Below, in pieces: positions 18,521-27,964 of a DNA stretch of 64,000 nucleotides. A program made the translations under genes and the position numbers. The stretch comes from Allobosea sp. (lineage in GTDB: Bacteria > Pseudomonadota > Alphaproteobacteria > Rhizobiales > Beijerinckiaceae): positions 1-64,000 of the forward strand of contig NZ_JAFKFW010000006.1 of NCBI RefSeq assembly GCF_017308015.1, in the 5' to 3' direction. The notes under the pieces were generated by a model. That model did not search any database and was not told the origin of the DNA. It was given only the letters and a program-made list of their open reading frames with translations. Numbering within the stretch: position 1 is the first letter of the stretch; each line of letters begins with the position of its first letter.

Positions 18521-19060
18521 ATGCGCATCGACGCCATCTCCATCGGCAAGAACCCGCCCGAAGAAGTGAATGTCCTGATCGAAGTGGCGATCGGCGGCGA
18601 GCCGATCAAGTACGAGATGGACAAGGAAGCCGGCACGCTCTTCGTCGACCGCTTCCTCTATACCCCGATGCGTTATCCCGGAAACTACGGCTTCATCCCG
18701 CATACGCTCTCGGAAGACGGCGACCCCTGCGACGTGCTGGTCGCCAATACGCGTCCGCTGGTGCCGGGCTCCTATATTGCGGTCAGGCCCATTGGCGTGA
18801 TGCTGATGGAGGACGAGGGCGGCGGCGACGAGAAGATCATCGCCGTGCCCGTGCCGAAGCTGACCAAGCGCTACGAGAACGTCCACAACTACACCGATCT
18901 GCCGCAGATCACGCTCGATCAGATCCAGCACTTCTTCGAGCATTACAAGGATCTGGAGCCCGGCAAATGGGTCAAGCTCAAGGGCTGGGGCGACGCCGCC
19001 ATGGCCAGGAAGCTGATCGTCGAGGCGATCGAGCGGGCGAAGGCGGCGAAGGAGGGCTGA
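18521..19060 (+). CDS. ppa: Inorganic pyrophosphatase (family I)
   Basis: 179 aa, normal for the hexameric bacterial enzyme. It hydrolyses pyrophosphate to drive biosynthesis. The active-site set is intact: the EMDKEAG lysine region, [12 protein letters not shown], and the metal-binding [10 protein letters not shown] block (D-x-D-P-x-D), followed by [10 protein letters not shown]. The ATG at 18521 gives the standard [13 protein letters not shown] start. The gene stands alone and ends at a strong terminator. Confidence 0.97.
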   Translation: MRIDAISIGKNPPEEVNVLIEVAIGGEPIKYEMDKEAGTLFVDRFLYTPMRYPGNYGFIPHTLSEDGDPCDVLVANTRPLVPGSYIAVRPIGVMLMEDEGGGDEKIIAVPVPKLTKRYENVHNYTDLPQITLDQIQHFFEHYKDLEPGKWVKLKGWGDAAMARKLIVEAIERAKAAKEG

Positions 19061-19083
19061 GCCCTCTCGTCCAGACGTTTCGA

Positions 19084-19110
19084 AGGGCCGCGTGCAGCGC
19101 GGCCCTTTTT
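19084..19110 (+). terminator. Intrinsic terminator of ppa
   Basis: A 9-bp perfect stem (AGGGCCGCG, 19084-19092, with CGCGGCCCT, 19098-19106), a 5-base loop and a T-run at 19106-19110 lie 24 bases after the ppa stop, four bases before the end of the convergent lyase gene. Confidence 0.92.
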
Positions 19111-19114
19111 CGTT

Positions 19115-19990
19115 TCAGGCCGCGATCGCCTCTGCCAGTGCAACCGTTCGGCGCGCCATCTCGGCATGGAGCAGTTCGACCATGCGGCCGTCGAGCTGGA
19201 TCGCGCCCTTGCCGGCGTTCTCCGGCAGGTCGAAGGCGGCGATAATGGCGCGGGCTTTCGTCAACTCGGCCTCGTCGGGTGCGAAGACGGCGTTGGCCAC
19301 CGCGACCTGGGATGGGTGGATCAGGGTGCGGCCGTCGAAACCGAGATCGCGGCCCTGCTCGCATTCGGCCAGGAAGCCGGCCTCGTCCCGGATGTCGTTA
19401 TAGACGCCGTCGAGGATGTCTATGCCATGGGCGCGGGCGGCGAGCAGCGCGCTCGTCAGCCAGGGCAGCATCGTCGCCCGGCCGGGCACGAAGCGGGCGC
19501 GGGTTTCCTTGGCGAGGTCGTTGGTTCCCATGACGAAGCAGGCGAGCCGCGTCACGGGATCGAGAGCGGCGCGAGCGACGCGCTCGACGTCGAGGATGGC
19601 TAGCGGGGTCTCGATCATCGCCCAGACGGCGATAGAGGGATCGGCCCAGAGGCCCTTCAACTGGCTGCCGACCTCATGCAGCGTTTCCGGCGCCGAGACC
19701 TTCGGGATCAGGATCGCCTGCGGCTTCGCCTCGGCGGCGGCGGCGAGATCGTCGATGAACCAGGGGGTTCCGACACCGTTGACGCGGATCACCAGCTCGC
19801 GCCTTCCATAGCCGCCGGCCTTCACGGCAGCGCAGACCTGCCGGCGCGCAACCGCCTTGGCGTCGGGCGCGACGGCGTCCTCAAGGTCGAGGATCAGAAC
19901 GTCGGCCGCGATCTCGCGAGCCTTTTCCAGCGCGCGGGCGTTCGAGCCCGGCATATAGAGGGCGCTGCGGCGGGGGCGTATCGTGCTCAT
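19115..19990 (-). CDS. HpcH/HpaI (CitE-like) CoA-ester lyase or malyl-CoA thioesterase
   Basis: 291 aa. Blocks seen are RRSALYMPGSNARALEKA, VLILDLEDAV, the metal-site region AMIETPLAIL, FVMGTNDLAKE and GRTLIHPSQV, all of the CitE-like malyl-CoA lyase group. AGGAG precedes the ATG at 19990. The short length fits Mcl2-type (3S)-malyl-CoA thioesterase somewhat better than the longer Mcl1 lyase. Proximity to mesaconyl-CoA hydratase supports a role in the ethylmalonyl-CoA pathway, cleaving methylmalyl-CoA or hydrolysing malyl-CoA. Confidence 0.85.
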   Translation of the reverse strand: MSTIRPRRSALYMPGSNARALEKAREIAADVLILDLEDAVAPDAKAVARRQVCAAVKAGGYGRRELVIRVNGVGTPWFIDDLAAAAEAKPQAILIPKVSAPETLHEVGSQLKGLWADPSIAVWAMIETPLAILDVERVARAALDPVTRLACFVMGTNDLAKETRARFVPGRATMLPWLTSALLAARAHGIDILDGVYNDIRDEAGFLAECEQGRDLGFDGRTLIHPSQVAVANAVFAPDEAELTKARAIIAAFDLPENAGKGAIQLDGRMVELLHAEMARRTVALAEAIAA

Positions 19991-20081
19991 GGTCTCTCCT
20001 GACACGGGCCGGCTCGTGCTGCGCTGCACAGTAGACGAACGCAGATGCAATGCCAGCGCTGCGAAAGGCGGAGGAAACGGG

Positions 20082-21794
20082 ATGGCGTGGCTCGCCGGTG
20101 TCGATGGCTGCAAGGGCGGCTGGATCGTCGCCATTGCGTCCGATGACGGGAAGACCGCGCCGTTGATCCGCGTGGTGTCACGCTTTGCCGATCTGTTCGT
20201 GGGCGAGATCGTGCCCGATCTGGTTGCGGTCGACATGCCTATCGGTCTGCCGGATCGGGTACAGGGCTCCGGGCGCGGTCCGGAGCAGGCGGTGCGAGCG
20301 CTGCTGGGCGACCGGCAATCCTCGGTCTTTTCGATCCCCGCGCGCCGGGCCGTCGAGGCGACCGATTATCGGGAAGCTTGTGCACTGGCGCTCGCCGCCT
20401 CCGATCCGCCGCGCAAGGTCTCGAAGCAGGGCTTCCACCTGTTCCCGAAGATCCGCGAAATCGATGGCCTGCTGCGTCCCGAGCCCGCTTTGCGCGAGCG
20501 CGTCTTCGAAATTCATCCCGAGTTGGCCTTCCGTACAATGCGGGGCGCACCGCTGCTTCAGCCCAAGAAGATCAAGGGCGTGCTCAATCCGGAGGGGCTG
20601 GCTGAGCGGAGGAGCCTGCTGATCGCAGCCGGCATTTCGGCGGAGACGGCAGGCTCCCGCCCGCCGGGCGGGGCAGCCGCCGACGACCTTCTCGACGCGC
20701 TGGCGGCGCTGGTCGTCGCCCGGCACATTGCCGCCGGGCGCGGGCAGCCCTTTCCCGATCCGCCGGGACGCGATAGCCACGGGCTTCCGATTGCGATCTG
20801 GACGTGGCGTCCAGTGTCCGAGCCCGAGCAGGATATCGTCATGAGCGCACGCCCCGTCACCCGTCCGATGATCGAGGAAGCGGCGGAGCGCATCGCCGGC
20901 CATGCCCGCGTCACGCCGGCGATGCGATTGGGCCCGGGCGCTTTCGGCGCGCAGGCGGATGTCTCGCTCAAACTCGAATGCCTCCAGCATGCCGGTTCGT
21001 TCAAGACGCGCGGCGCCTTCAACAACCTGCTCTCGCTGCCGGTGCCGGCAGCCGGCGTCTCGGCCGCGTCCGGCGGCAATCATGGCGCGGCGGTGGCCTA
21101 TGCCGCGATGAAGCGCGGGGTGAAGGCGACGATCTTCGTCCCCGAGATTTCGCCAGCCGCGAAGATCGAGGCGATCAAGCGCTTCGGCGCCGACGTCGTG
21201 ATCGGCGGCGCGCAGTACGATGACGCGCAGGCCGCCTGCGATCGCTTCGTTACCGAGACCGGCGCGCTCAAGATTCATCCTTTCGCGGCGGTGGAGACCA
21301 TCGCCGGACAGGGCACGCTCGGTCGCGAATGGGATTTGCAGGAGCCCGATCTCGACACGGTGCTCGTCGCGGTCGGCGGCGGTGGGCTGATCTCCGGCAT
21401 CGCCAGCTGGTTTGCCGGCAGCAAGGTCAAGGTCGTCGGCGTCGAGCCGGAAGGTTCGCGCGCCCTGCAGGCTGCGTTCGACGCGAAGGGGCCCGTCGAG
21501 GTCAAGGTCGCGTCGGTGGCGGCGGATTCGCTGGGCGCCCGCAATGTCGGTCAGCTCGTCTATGACGTGACCCGGGACAGTGTCGATCATATTGCGCTGG
21601 TGCCGGATGCGACGATCACGGAGGCGCAAGGCGTACTCTGGCGCGATTTCCGTCTCGCGGTCGAACCTGGCGGGGCGGCGGCGCTGGGTGCGCTGCTCTG
21701 CGGCGCCTACAAGCCTGCGAAGGGGGAGCGGCTCGGTGTGCTGGTCTGCGGCGCCAATGTCGATATGACGAAGCTCGCTGCCATCGTCGGCTGA
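20082..21794 (+). CDS. DUF429 domain fused in frame to a serine/threonine dehydratase-like PLP enzyme
   Basis: 570 aa as one uninterrupted frame. Residues 1-253 form a complete DUF429 protein (GVDGCKGGWIVA, VAVDMPIGLP, IHPELAFR, DDLLDALAAL). Residues 254-570 form a complete fold-type II PLP enzyme: HAGSFKTRGAFNN with the PLP lysine at 308, SGGNHGAAVAYAA, and VGGGGLISG. The dehydratase part has its own ATG at 20841 with AGGA about seven bases upstream, so it may also be made alone. GAGGAA precedes the first ATG at 20082. The usual arrangement would be two genes; here the stop codon between them is missing. DUF429 function is unknown. Confidence 0.8.
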   Translation: MAWLAGVDGCKGGWIVAIASDDGKTAPLIRVVSRFADLFVGEIVPDLVAVDMPIGLPDRVQGSGRGPEQAVRALLGDRQSSVFSIPARRAVEATDYREACALALAASDPPRKVSKQGFHLFPKIREIDGLLRPEPALRERVFEIHPELAFRTMRGAPLLQPKKIKGVLNPEGLAERRSLLIAAGISAETAGSRPPGGAAADDLLDALAALVVARHIAAGRGQPFPDPPGRDSHGLPIAIWTWRPVSEPEQDIVMSARPVTRPMIEEAAERIAGHARVTPAMRLGPGAFGAQADVSLKLECLQHAGSFKTRGAFNNLLSLPVPAAGVSAASGGNHGAAVAYAAMKRGVKATIFVPEISPAAKIEAIKRFGADVVIGGAQYDDAQAACDRFVTETGALKIHPFAAVETIAGQGTLGREWDLQEPDLDTVLVAVGGGGLISGIASWFAGSKVKVVGVEPEGSRALQAAFDAKGPVEVKVASVAADSLGARNVGQLVYDVTRDSVDHIALVPDATITEAQGVLWRDFRLAVEPGGAAALGALLCGAYKPAKGERLGVLVCGANVDMTKLAAIVG

Positions 21795-21870
21795 TCGCTT
21801 TCGGCTTTCGTCGGGGCTGGACGCCGACCTTGGTTGCAACGCACACTTGCCTGCGATCAGGAGGGGATGC

Positions 21871-22932
21871 ATGCCCGGCTCTAACCCGAAGACCAGTTCC
21901 GGCCGCTTCTTCGAGGATTTCCACCTCGGCGATACCATCGTCCATGCAACGCCGCGCACGGTGCGGGCCGGTGATGCGGCGCTCTATTCGGCGCTCTATG
22001 GTTCGCGTTTTGCGGTGCAGTCCTCGGATGTTTTCGCGAATGCGATCGGCTATCCCACGGCGCCGATCGACGACTTGCTGGTCTTCCATATCGTCTTCGG
22101 CAAGACCGTGCCGGATGTCTCGCTGAATGCCATCGCCAATCTCGGCTATGCCGACGGGCGCTTCCTCAAGCCGGTCTATCCGGGCGATACGCTCTCGACG
22201 ACGTCGGAGGTCATCGGGCTGAAGCAGACTTCGGCCGGCGATGCCGGCATCGTCTATGTCCGCTCGATCGGCCGTAACCAGCGTGGCGAGATCGTGCTGA
22301 GTTATGCGCGCTGGGTCCTAGTGCGCAAACGCGAGCCCGGCACGCCGGCCCATGCCGAGCAGGTGCCCGATCTGGCCAAGGCGGTGCTGCCGGAAGCGCT
22401 CGGGGAGGGCTGCCCCCGAATCGAGCTTGCCGCTTACGACGATGCGCTCGCCGGCTCGACCTTTCGCTGGAGCGACTACGCCGTCGGCGAACGGATCGAT
22501 CATGTCGACGGCATGACCGTCGAGGAGGCCGAGCACCAGCTCGCTACCCGGCTCTACCAGAACACGGCGCGGGTGCATTTCGATGCGCACGCGGCGCCGG
22601 ATAGCCGCTTCGGCAAGCGCCTGATCTATGGTGGCCATGTCATCAGCCTGGCGCGCGCGCTGTCGTTCAACGGGCTCGGCAATGCCTTCCACATCGCCGC
22701 GATCAATGGCGGGCGCCATGTCGCGCCGCTTTTCGCCGGCGACACCGTCTATGCCTGGAGCGAGGTGCTCGGCAGCGCGGAAATTCCGGAGCGCAGCGAT
22801 ATCGGCGCGCTCCGGCTCAGGCTGGTGGCGACGAAGAACCGCGCGTGCCTGGATTTCCCGCTGAAGATCGGCGATCAGTATGATCCGAGCGTGATTCTCG
22901 ATTTCGACTATTGGGCGCTTCTGCCGCGCTGA
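21871..22932 (+). CDS. mch: Mesaconyl-CoA (2-methylfumaryl-CoA) hydratase
   Basis: 353 aa with two hot-dog (MaoC) halves. The N-terminal GRFFEDFHLGDTIVHATPRT, the DDLLVFHIVFGKTVPDVSLN block and NLGYADGRFLKPVYPGDTLS closely follow the Mch/Mcd family as I remember it. The enzyme hydrates mesaconyl-CoA to (2R,3S)-methylmalyl-CoA in the ethylmalonyl-CoA pathway for growth on C2 units. A strong GGAGGGG at about 21860 precedes the ATG at 21871; an upstream ATG at 21847 lacks one. The CitE-like lyase 2 kb upstream probably takes the product. Confidence 0.92.
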   Translation: MPGSNPKTSSGRFFEDFHLGDTIVHATPRTVRAGDAALYSALYGSRFAVQSSDVFANAIGYPTAPIDDLLVFHIVFGKTVPDVSLNAIANLGYADGRFLKPVYPGDTLSTTSEVIGLKQTSAGDAGIVYVRSIGRNQRGEIVLSYARWVLVRKREPGTPAHAEQVPDLAKAVLPEALGEGCPRIELAAYDDALAGSTFRWSDYAVGERIDHVDGMTVEEAEHQLATRLYQNTARVHFDAHAAPDSRFGKRLIYGGHVISLARALSFNGLGNAFHIAAINGGRHVAPLFAGDTVYAWSEVLGSAEIPERSDIGALRLRLVATKNRACLDFPLKIGDQYDPSVILDFDYWALLPR

Positions 22933-23089
22933 CTTTTAGCAGCAAAATGACGATTTTCATAATCTGTAACTTTGTTATGCGCCTGCCGCATTGCAGCGCC
23001 GGGACGGTTTCGTTAGAGAACCAGTCACTCTAGAATGATGCCAAATGGGCTCGCGCGTTTTCTGCGGGCCGCTTGATCGGAGAACGATA

Positions 23090-23485
23090 TTGGCCGAGGT
23101 CAAGCCCGCGGCTCGTCCGCTTTCGCCCCATCTGCAGATTTATCGCTGGTCCTGGACGATGGCGATGTCCGTCGCCCATCGCGTCACCGGTACCGGGCTC
23201 TATCTCGGCACGGTGCTGATCGCCGCCTGGTTGGTCGCAGCCGCCTCGGGGCCTGCCGCCTTCGACACGGCGCAGGCCATCGCCGGTTCGTTCCTCGGCC
23301 GGCTCGTGCTCTTCCTCTACAGCTTCTCGCTGATTCACCACATGTGCGGCGGCCTGCGCCATTTCGTCTGGGATACGGGCAAGGGCTATGAGCCGCAGAC
23401 GCGCATGAACATGGCGAAGTTCACGCTCGTCGCATCGGTGAGCCTCACGGTCCTGGTCTGGATCGCCGCTCTGGTCCTGCGCTGA
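23090..23485 (+). CDS. sdhC: Succinate dehydrogenase cytochrome b556 subunit
   Basis: 131 aa with three membrane helices. The family pattern RPLSPHLQIYRW, SVAHRVTGTGL and the heme-ligand block SFSLIHHMCGGLRHFVWD is clear. It anchors complex II and binds heme b and quinone. I place the start at TTG 23090, giving the normal (M)AEVKPAARPLSPH start, with GGAGA at 23079-23083. The ATG at 23045 would add 15 residues without a ribosome-binding site. First gene of sdhCDAB. Confidence 0.93.
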   Translation: MAEVKPAARPLSPHLQIYRWSWTMAMSVAHRVTGTGLYLGTVLIAAWLVAAASGPAAFDTAQAIAGSFLGRLVLFLYSFSLIHHMCGGLRHFVWDTGKGYEPQTRMNMAKFTLVASVSLTVLVWIAALVLR

Positions 23486-23496
23486 GGAGCCCCGCC

Positions 23497-23889
23497 ATGC
23501 TGTCCAATTCCTCGATGCGCACCCCGCTCGGCCGTGTTCGCGGCCTCGGTTCAGCCAAGTCCGGCACCGGCCATTTCTGGCTGCAGCGCGTCACCGCCGT
23601 CTCGAACCTCATCCTGACGGTGATCTTCATCGGTATCGTCATCGCGCTGGTCGGCCGGCCCTACCCGGCGGCGGTCGCGCTTCTGTCGCATCCGCTTGTC
23701 GCGATCCTGATGCTGCTCTTCATCCTCTCGGCCTGCATCCATATGCGTCTGGGCATGCAAGTCATCATCGAGGACTACATCCATGGCGAGGGGGCCAAGG
23801 TCCTCGCCGTCATGGCCAACACCTTCTTCGCCATCGCGGTCGGCGCGGCCAGCGTCTACGCGGTGCTGAAGCTGTCTTTTGGAGGCTGA
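23497..23889 (+). CDS. sdhD: Succinate dehydrogenase hydrophobic membrane anchor subunit
   Basis: 130 aa with three membrane helices. It carries the alphaproteobacterial SdhD start [20 protein letters not shown] followed by QRVTAVSN, and [20 protein letters not shown], whose histidine and Asp-Tyr are family hallmarks. It forms the quinone site with SdhC. It starts eleven bases after sdhC, with GAGG upstream, and is five bases from sdhA. Confidence 0.94.
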   Translation: MLSNSSMRTPLGRVRGLGSAKSGTGHFWLQRVTAVSNLILTVIFIGIVIALVGRPYPAAVALLSHPLVAILMLLFILSACIHMRLGMQVIIEDYIHGEGAKVLAVMANTFFAIAVGAASVYAVLKLSFGG

Positions 23890-23893
23890 TCCG

Positions 23894-25726
23894 ATGGCGA
23901 TCACCAAGTCCCGCCCGGTCCCGGCCTATGCCGGTACCGCCTATCCGATCACCGACCACACCTTCGACGTCGTCGTCGTCGGCGCGGGCGGTGCGGGTCT
24001 GCGCGCCACGGTCGGCTGCTCGCAGGCCGGCCTGCGCACCGCCTGCATCTCGAAGGTGTTCCCCACCCGCTCGCACACCGTCGCGGCGCAGGGCGGCGTT
24101 GCCGCCTCGCTCGGCAACATGGGCAAGGACACCTGGCAGTGGCACATGTACGACACCGTGAAGGGGTCGGACTGGCTCGGCGACCAGGACGCCATCGAAT
24201 ATCTCGTGCGCAACGCGCCGGCCGCCGTCTACGAACTCGAGCACTGGGGCGTGCCGTTCTCGCGCACCGAGGACGGCCGCATCTATCAGCGTCCCTTCGG
24301 CGGCATGACCACCGAATTCGGCGAGGGCCCGCCGGCCCAGCGCACCTGCGCCGCGGCCGACCGCACGGGCCACGCCATGCTGCACACGCTCTACGGGCAG
24401 GCGCTGCGCTACAATACCGAGTTCTTCATCGAGTATTTCGCCATCGACCTGATCATGGACGAGGATGGCCATTGCCGCGGTGTGATCGCGCTCAAGCTCG
24501 ATGACGGTACGCTGCACCGCTTCCGCGCCCAGCAGACCATCCTGGCGACCGGCGGTTATGGTCGCGCCTATTTCTCGGCGACCTCGGCCCATACCTGCAC
24601 CGGCGATGGCGGCGGCATGGTGCTGCGCGCCGGCCTGCCGCTGCAGGACATGGAGTTCGTGCAGTTCCACCCGACCGGCATCTATGGCTCGGGCTGCCTG
24701 ATCACCGAAGGCGCGCGCGGCGAGGGCGGCTATCTCACGAATTCCGAGGGCGAGCGTTTCATGGAGCGCTATGCGCCCTCCGCCAAGGACCTCGCCTCGC
24801 GCGACGTCGTCTCGCGCTCGATGACGATGGAGATCCGGGCCGGCCGCGGCGTCGGCAAGGACAAGGACCACATCTACCTGCATCTCGACCATCTCGATCC
24901 GAAGATCCTGCACGAGCGCCTGCCGGGCATCTCGGAGAGCGCCAAGATCTTCGCCGGCGTCGACGTGACGCGCGAGCCGATTCCGGTCCTGCCGACGGTG
25001 CACTACAACATGGGCGGCATCCCCACGAACTATCACGGGGAAGTGCTGACCAAGGTCGGCGGCGATCCGGATACGGTGGTGCCGGGCCTGATGGCGATCG
25101 GCGAGGCGGCTTGCGTCTCGGTCCACGGCGCCAACCGCCTCGGCTCCAACTCGCTGATCGACCTCGTCGTGTTCGGCCGCGCGGCCGGCCTGCGCTGCGC
25201 CGACACGGTGACGGCGGGCGAGAAACAGCCCGAGCTGCCGAAGGGCTCCTCGGACCTCGCGCTCAGCCGCCTCGACAAGTACCGCAACGCTGCGGGCGGC
25301 ACGCCGACCGCGGTGCTGCGCGACCGGATGCAGCGGACGATGCAGAACAACTGCGCCGTCTATCGCGAGGGCGACACGCTGGAAGAGGGTCACAAGCTCA
25401 TCCACGAGGTCTGGAACGGCATCACCGATATCGGCACCAAGGATCGCTCGCTGATCTGGAATTCCGACCTGATCGAGACCCTGGAATTCGACAACCTGAT
25501 CACCCAGGCGGTCGTGACCATGGATTCGGCGCTGAACCGTCCGGAAAGCCGCGGCGCCCATGCCCGCGAGGACTATCCGAACCGCGACGACAAGGACTGG
25601 ATGAAGCACACGCTCGCCTGGATCGATGACGAGAAACGCACGATCACGCTCGATGACCGGCCGGTGCACACTTACACGATGTCCAACGACATCGAGTACA
25701 TCAAGCCCAAGGCACGGGTGTACTGA
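23894..25726 (+). CDS. sdhA: Succinate dehydrogenase flavoprotein subunit
   Basis: 610 aa. The FAD-binding [16 protein letters not shown] start, the covalent-FAD histidine in SHTVAAQGG, the active-site [20 protein letters not shown], and the FAD-binding [12 protein letters not shown] are all intact. It oxidises succinate to fumarate on the cytoplasmic side of complex II. The chosen ATG (23894) has GGAGG upstream inside the end of sdhD. Flavinylation and assembly probably need the SDHAF4-type factor at 7831. Confidence 0.97.
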   Translation: MAITKSRPVPAYAGTAYPITDHTFDVVVVGAGGAGLRATVGCSQAGLRTACISKVFPTRSHTVAAQGGVAASLGNMGKDTWQWHMYDTVKGSDWLGDQDAIEYLVRNAPAAVYELEHWGVPFSRTEDGRIYQRPFGGMTTEFGEGPPAQRTCAAADRTGHAMLHTLYGQALRYNTEFFIEYFAIDLIMDEDGHCRGVIALKLDDGTLHRFRAQQTILATGGYGRAYFSATSAHTCTGDGGGMVLRAGLPLQDMEFVQFHPTGIYGSGCLITEGARGEGGYLTNSEGERFMERYAPSAKDLASRDVVSRSMTMEIRAGRGVGKDKDHIYLHLDHLDPKILHERLPGISESAKIFAGVDVTREPIPVLPTVHYNMGGIPTNYHGEVLTKVGGDPDTVVPGLMAIGEAACVSVHGANRLGSNSLIDLVVFGRAAGLRCADTVTAGEKQPELPKGSSDLALSRLDKYRNAAGGTPTAVLRDRMQRTMQNNCAVYREGDTLEEGHKLIHEVWNGITDIGTKDRSLIWNSDLIETLEFDNLITQAVVTMDSALNRPESRGAHAREDYPNRDDKDWMKHTLAWIDDEKRTITLDDRPVHTYTMSNDIEYIKPKARVY

Positions 25727-25735
25727 GGGACTCCG

Positions 25736-26533
25736 ATGGCTGAATTCAATCTCCCGAAGAACTCCCGCCTCGTCGAGGGTAAGGCCTGGCCGAAGCCGGC
25801 CGGTGCCAAGAAGCTGACCGAGTTCAAGGTCTATCGCTGGAGTCCGGACGACACCGAGAATCCGCGCACCGACACCTATTGGGTCGACCGCGACGATTGC
25901 GGCCCGATGGTGCTCGACGCGCTGATCTGGATCAAGAACAAGGTCGACCCGACGCTGACCTTCAGGCGCTCCTGCCGCGAGGGCATCTGCGGTTCCTGCG
26001 CCATGAACATGGACGGCAAGAACGGTCTTGCCTGCACCACCGGCATCGATGAGTGCGGCGGTACCGGCAAGAATTCGGGGAAGGTCGCGATCTACCCGCT
26101 GCCGCATATGCCTGTGGTCAAGGACCTCGTGCCGGACCTGACGCGCTTCTATGCCCAGCACGCCTCGATCGAGCCCTGGTTGAAGACCACGACGCCGGCC
26201 CCCGAGAAGGAATGGCGTCAGGCCAAGGACGACCGCGAGAAGCTCGACGGCCTCTACGAGTGCATCCTCTGCGCCTGCTGCTCGACTTCCTGCCCGAGCT
26301 ACTGGTGGAACGGCGACCGTTATCTCGGCCCGGCCGCGCTGCTGCAGGCCTATCGCTGGCTGATCGATAGCCGCGACGAGGCGACCGGCGAGCGGCTCGA
26401 CAATCTGGAAGACCCCTTCCGGCTCTATCGCTGCCACACCATCATGAACTGCGCGAATGCCTGCCCGAAGGGCCTGAACCCGGCCAAGGCGATCGCGGAA
26501 GTCAAGAAGATGATGGTCGCCCGCCAGGTCTGA
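25736..26533 (+). CDS. sdhB: Succinate dehydrogenase iron-sulfur subunit
   Basis: 265 aa. The [2Fe-2S] cysteines are in CREGICGSC and the later CTTGID region; the [4Fe-4S] and [3Fe-4S] clusters use [16 protein letters not shown] and [17 protein letters not shown]. It passes electrons from SdhA to the quinone site. GAGGGA precedes the ATG. Last gene of sdhCDAB; a terminator and an unusual inverted-repeat element follow. Confidence 0.97.
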   Translation: MAEFNLPKNSRLVEGKAWPKPAGAKKLTEFKVYRWSPDDTENPRTDTYWVDRDDCGPMVLDALIWIKNKVDPTLTFRRSCREGICGSCAMNMDGKNGLACTTGIDECGGTGKNSGKVAIYPLPHMPVVKDLVPDLTRFYAQHASIEPWLKTTTPAPEKEWRQAKDDREKLDGLYECILCACCSTSCPSYWWNGDRYLGPAALLQAYRWLIDSRDEATGERLDNLEDPFRLYRCHTIMNCANACPKGLNPAKAIAEVKKMMVARQV

Positions 26534-26545
26534 CGAAGGCTGTGT

Positions 26546-26710
26546 TCCCGTACGCACTGCGGCATGAAGCGCCGCGGCGCCGACACGGGACCGTTTTCAA
26601 ATAGAGGCGCGTTCTCATATCGAGGCGCGCCTTTTTTGTTATCGAGCCGCTTTTCCCGAGCTCTGCCCCGCATCCGCCCAGCGGCGTTTCATGCCGCAGT
26701 GCGTACGGGA
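26546..26710. repeat. 165-bp element with 30-bp near-perfect inverted ends
   Basis: The left arm 26546-26575 is the reverse complement of the right arm 26681-26710 at 29 of 30 positions; the odd pair is G-T, so an RNA stem would be unbroken. The arms start TCCCGTACGC and end GCGTACGGGA. The 105-base centre holds an intrinsic terminator and no coding frame of note. It fits the shape of a MITE or a large 3'-end hairpin between the convergent sdhB and D-amino-acid dehydrogenase genes. No target-site duplication is visible. Confidence 0.7.
26605..26637 (+). terminator. Intrinsic terminator of sdhCDAB
   Basis: AGGCGCG (26605-26611) pairs with CGCGCCT (26626-26632) across 14 bases and is followed by six T (26632-26637). 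It lies 72 bases after sdhB, inside the inverted-repeat element. Confidence 0.8.
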
Positions 26711-26722
26711 TTACCGCCGCTA

Positions 26723-27964
26723 TCAGCGGATATAGCGCTCCGGCCGGAACGGCCTCGGGTCGATTGGCGGCTTCTCGCCGCAGACCATCGTGGCGATCAA
26801 CTCGCCGGTGATCGGGCCGGTCGAGAAGCCGATATGCTGATTGCCGAAGGCAAGCCAAAGGCCGGGATTGCGGGGCGCTTCGCCGATCATCGGCAGGGAA
26901 TCCGGAAGGGTCGGCCGGGCGCCGCGCCAGGTTTCGCCGACGACCTCGCCCAGCGGGAAGGCGTCGCGCGCCGCGGCGGTCGCCCCGTCGATCTGGCGGT
27001 GTTCGTCGGGTGCATCGCGGAACGAGAGATCGACGCCGCTGGTCACGCGAAAACCCTGCTCCATCGGCGCCATGTAATAGGCGCCGTCGACATCGTAGAG
27101 CGGCCGCGACAGGCCGGTGCCGGCTTCCGGCTTGAGATGGCGGTGATAGCCGCGCTCGACATCCAGTTTTGGATCGATGCCGAGCGACTTCAACAGATCG
27201 CCGCTCCATGGGCCGAGGGCGACGACCGCGAGATCGGCCTCGAAACTCCCTGAAGCGGTGCTCGCGCGCCAGCCATTGCCATTGCGGGTGAGGCCGGTGA
27301 CCGCGGCCTGCTCTATCCGGCCCCCTCGCTCGGCGAAGAGCGCCGCATAAGCCTCGGTGACGGCGCCGGGAGAATCGACCGAGCCGACGCAGGGGATCAG
27401 GAGCCCGGCCGGGAAAATCGGGTTCAGGTTCGGCTCGATTCCGGAAATGCCCTGCCGGTCGAGGACTTCAGACGCGATGCCGTGACGCTTGAGGAAATCG
27501 TGCTCGGCCCGGGCAGCTTCATGGCCGGCTTCGGTGCGCCAGAGCTTGAGCGTGCCGGTCTCGCGCAGGCGATGGGAGACGCCGGCCTCGGCCATCAGGG
27601 CGCGGTGACGCTCGACCGTGCTCGCCGTCAGAGCCTGCAGAGCGGCGATGCGCGCGGCTCCCTGCGAGGGCCGGGCCTCCCAGAGGAAACGCAGCAGCCA
27701 GCCCGGCTTCGTGAAGGCGCGGGCCCAGCTCAGGTTGAGCGCGGGGTGGCGGTTGCCGAGATAGCCCGTGATCTTGGCGTAAAGCGAGGGATTGTTCAGC
27801 GGCAGGATTGAGGAGGTCGCGAGCACGCCGGCATTGCCGTAGGAGGTTTCGCGGCCTGGCGCCTTGCGGTCGATCAGGGTGACAGCGATGCCGCGCTTCT
27901 GGAGCGCGAGCGCGCAGGAAACGCCGACCATGCCGGCGCCGAGAACGAGAGCTGTACGTTTCAA
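26723..27964 (-). CDS. D-amino-acid dehydrogenase (DadA-like FAD oxidoreductase)
   Basis: 413 aa. The FAD motif VLGAGMVGVSCALALQKRG, followed by LIDRKAPGRETSYGNAGV, is the DadA-type DAO signature; the C-terminus has RPTLPDSLPMIGEAPRNPGL and FGNQHIGFSTGPITGEL. It would deaminate D-amino acids at the membrane, feeding electrons to the respiratory chain. The start is TTG at 27964, whose TTGA overlaps the stop of the upstream amidotransferase gene; the first internal ATG would cut into the FAD motif. Confidence 0.88.
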   Translation of the reverse strand: MKRTALVLGAGMVGVSCALALQKRGIAVTLIDRKAPGRETSYGNAGVLATSSILPLNNPSLYAKITGYLGNRHPALNLSWARAFTKPGWLLRFLWEARPSQGAARIAALQALTASTVERHRALMAEAGVSHRLRETGTLKLWRTEAGHEAARAEHDFLKRHGIASEVLDRQGISGIEPNLNPIFPAGLLIPCVGSVDSPGAVTEAYAALFAERGGRIEQAAVTGLTRNGNGWRASTASGSFEADLAVVALGPWSGDLLKSLGIDPKLDVERGYHRHLKPEAGTGLSRPLYDVDGAYYMAPMEQGFRVTSGVDLSFRDAPDEHRQIDGATAAARDAFPLGEVVGETWRGARPTLPDSLPMIGEAPRNPGLWLAFGNQHIGFSTGPITGELIATMVCGEKPPIDPRPFRPERYIR

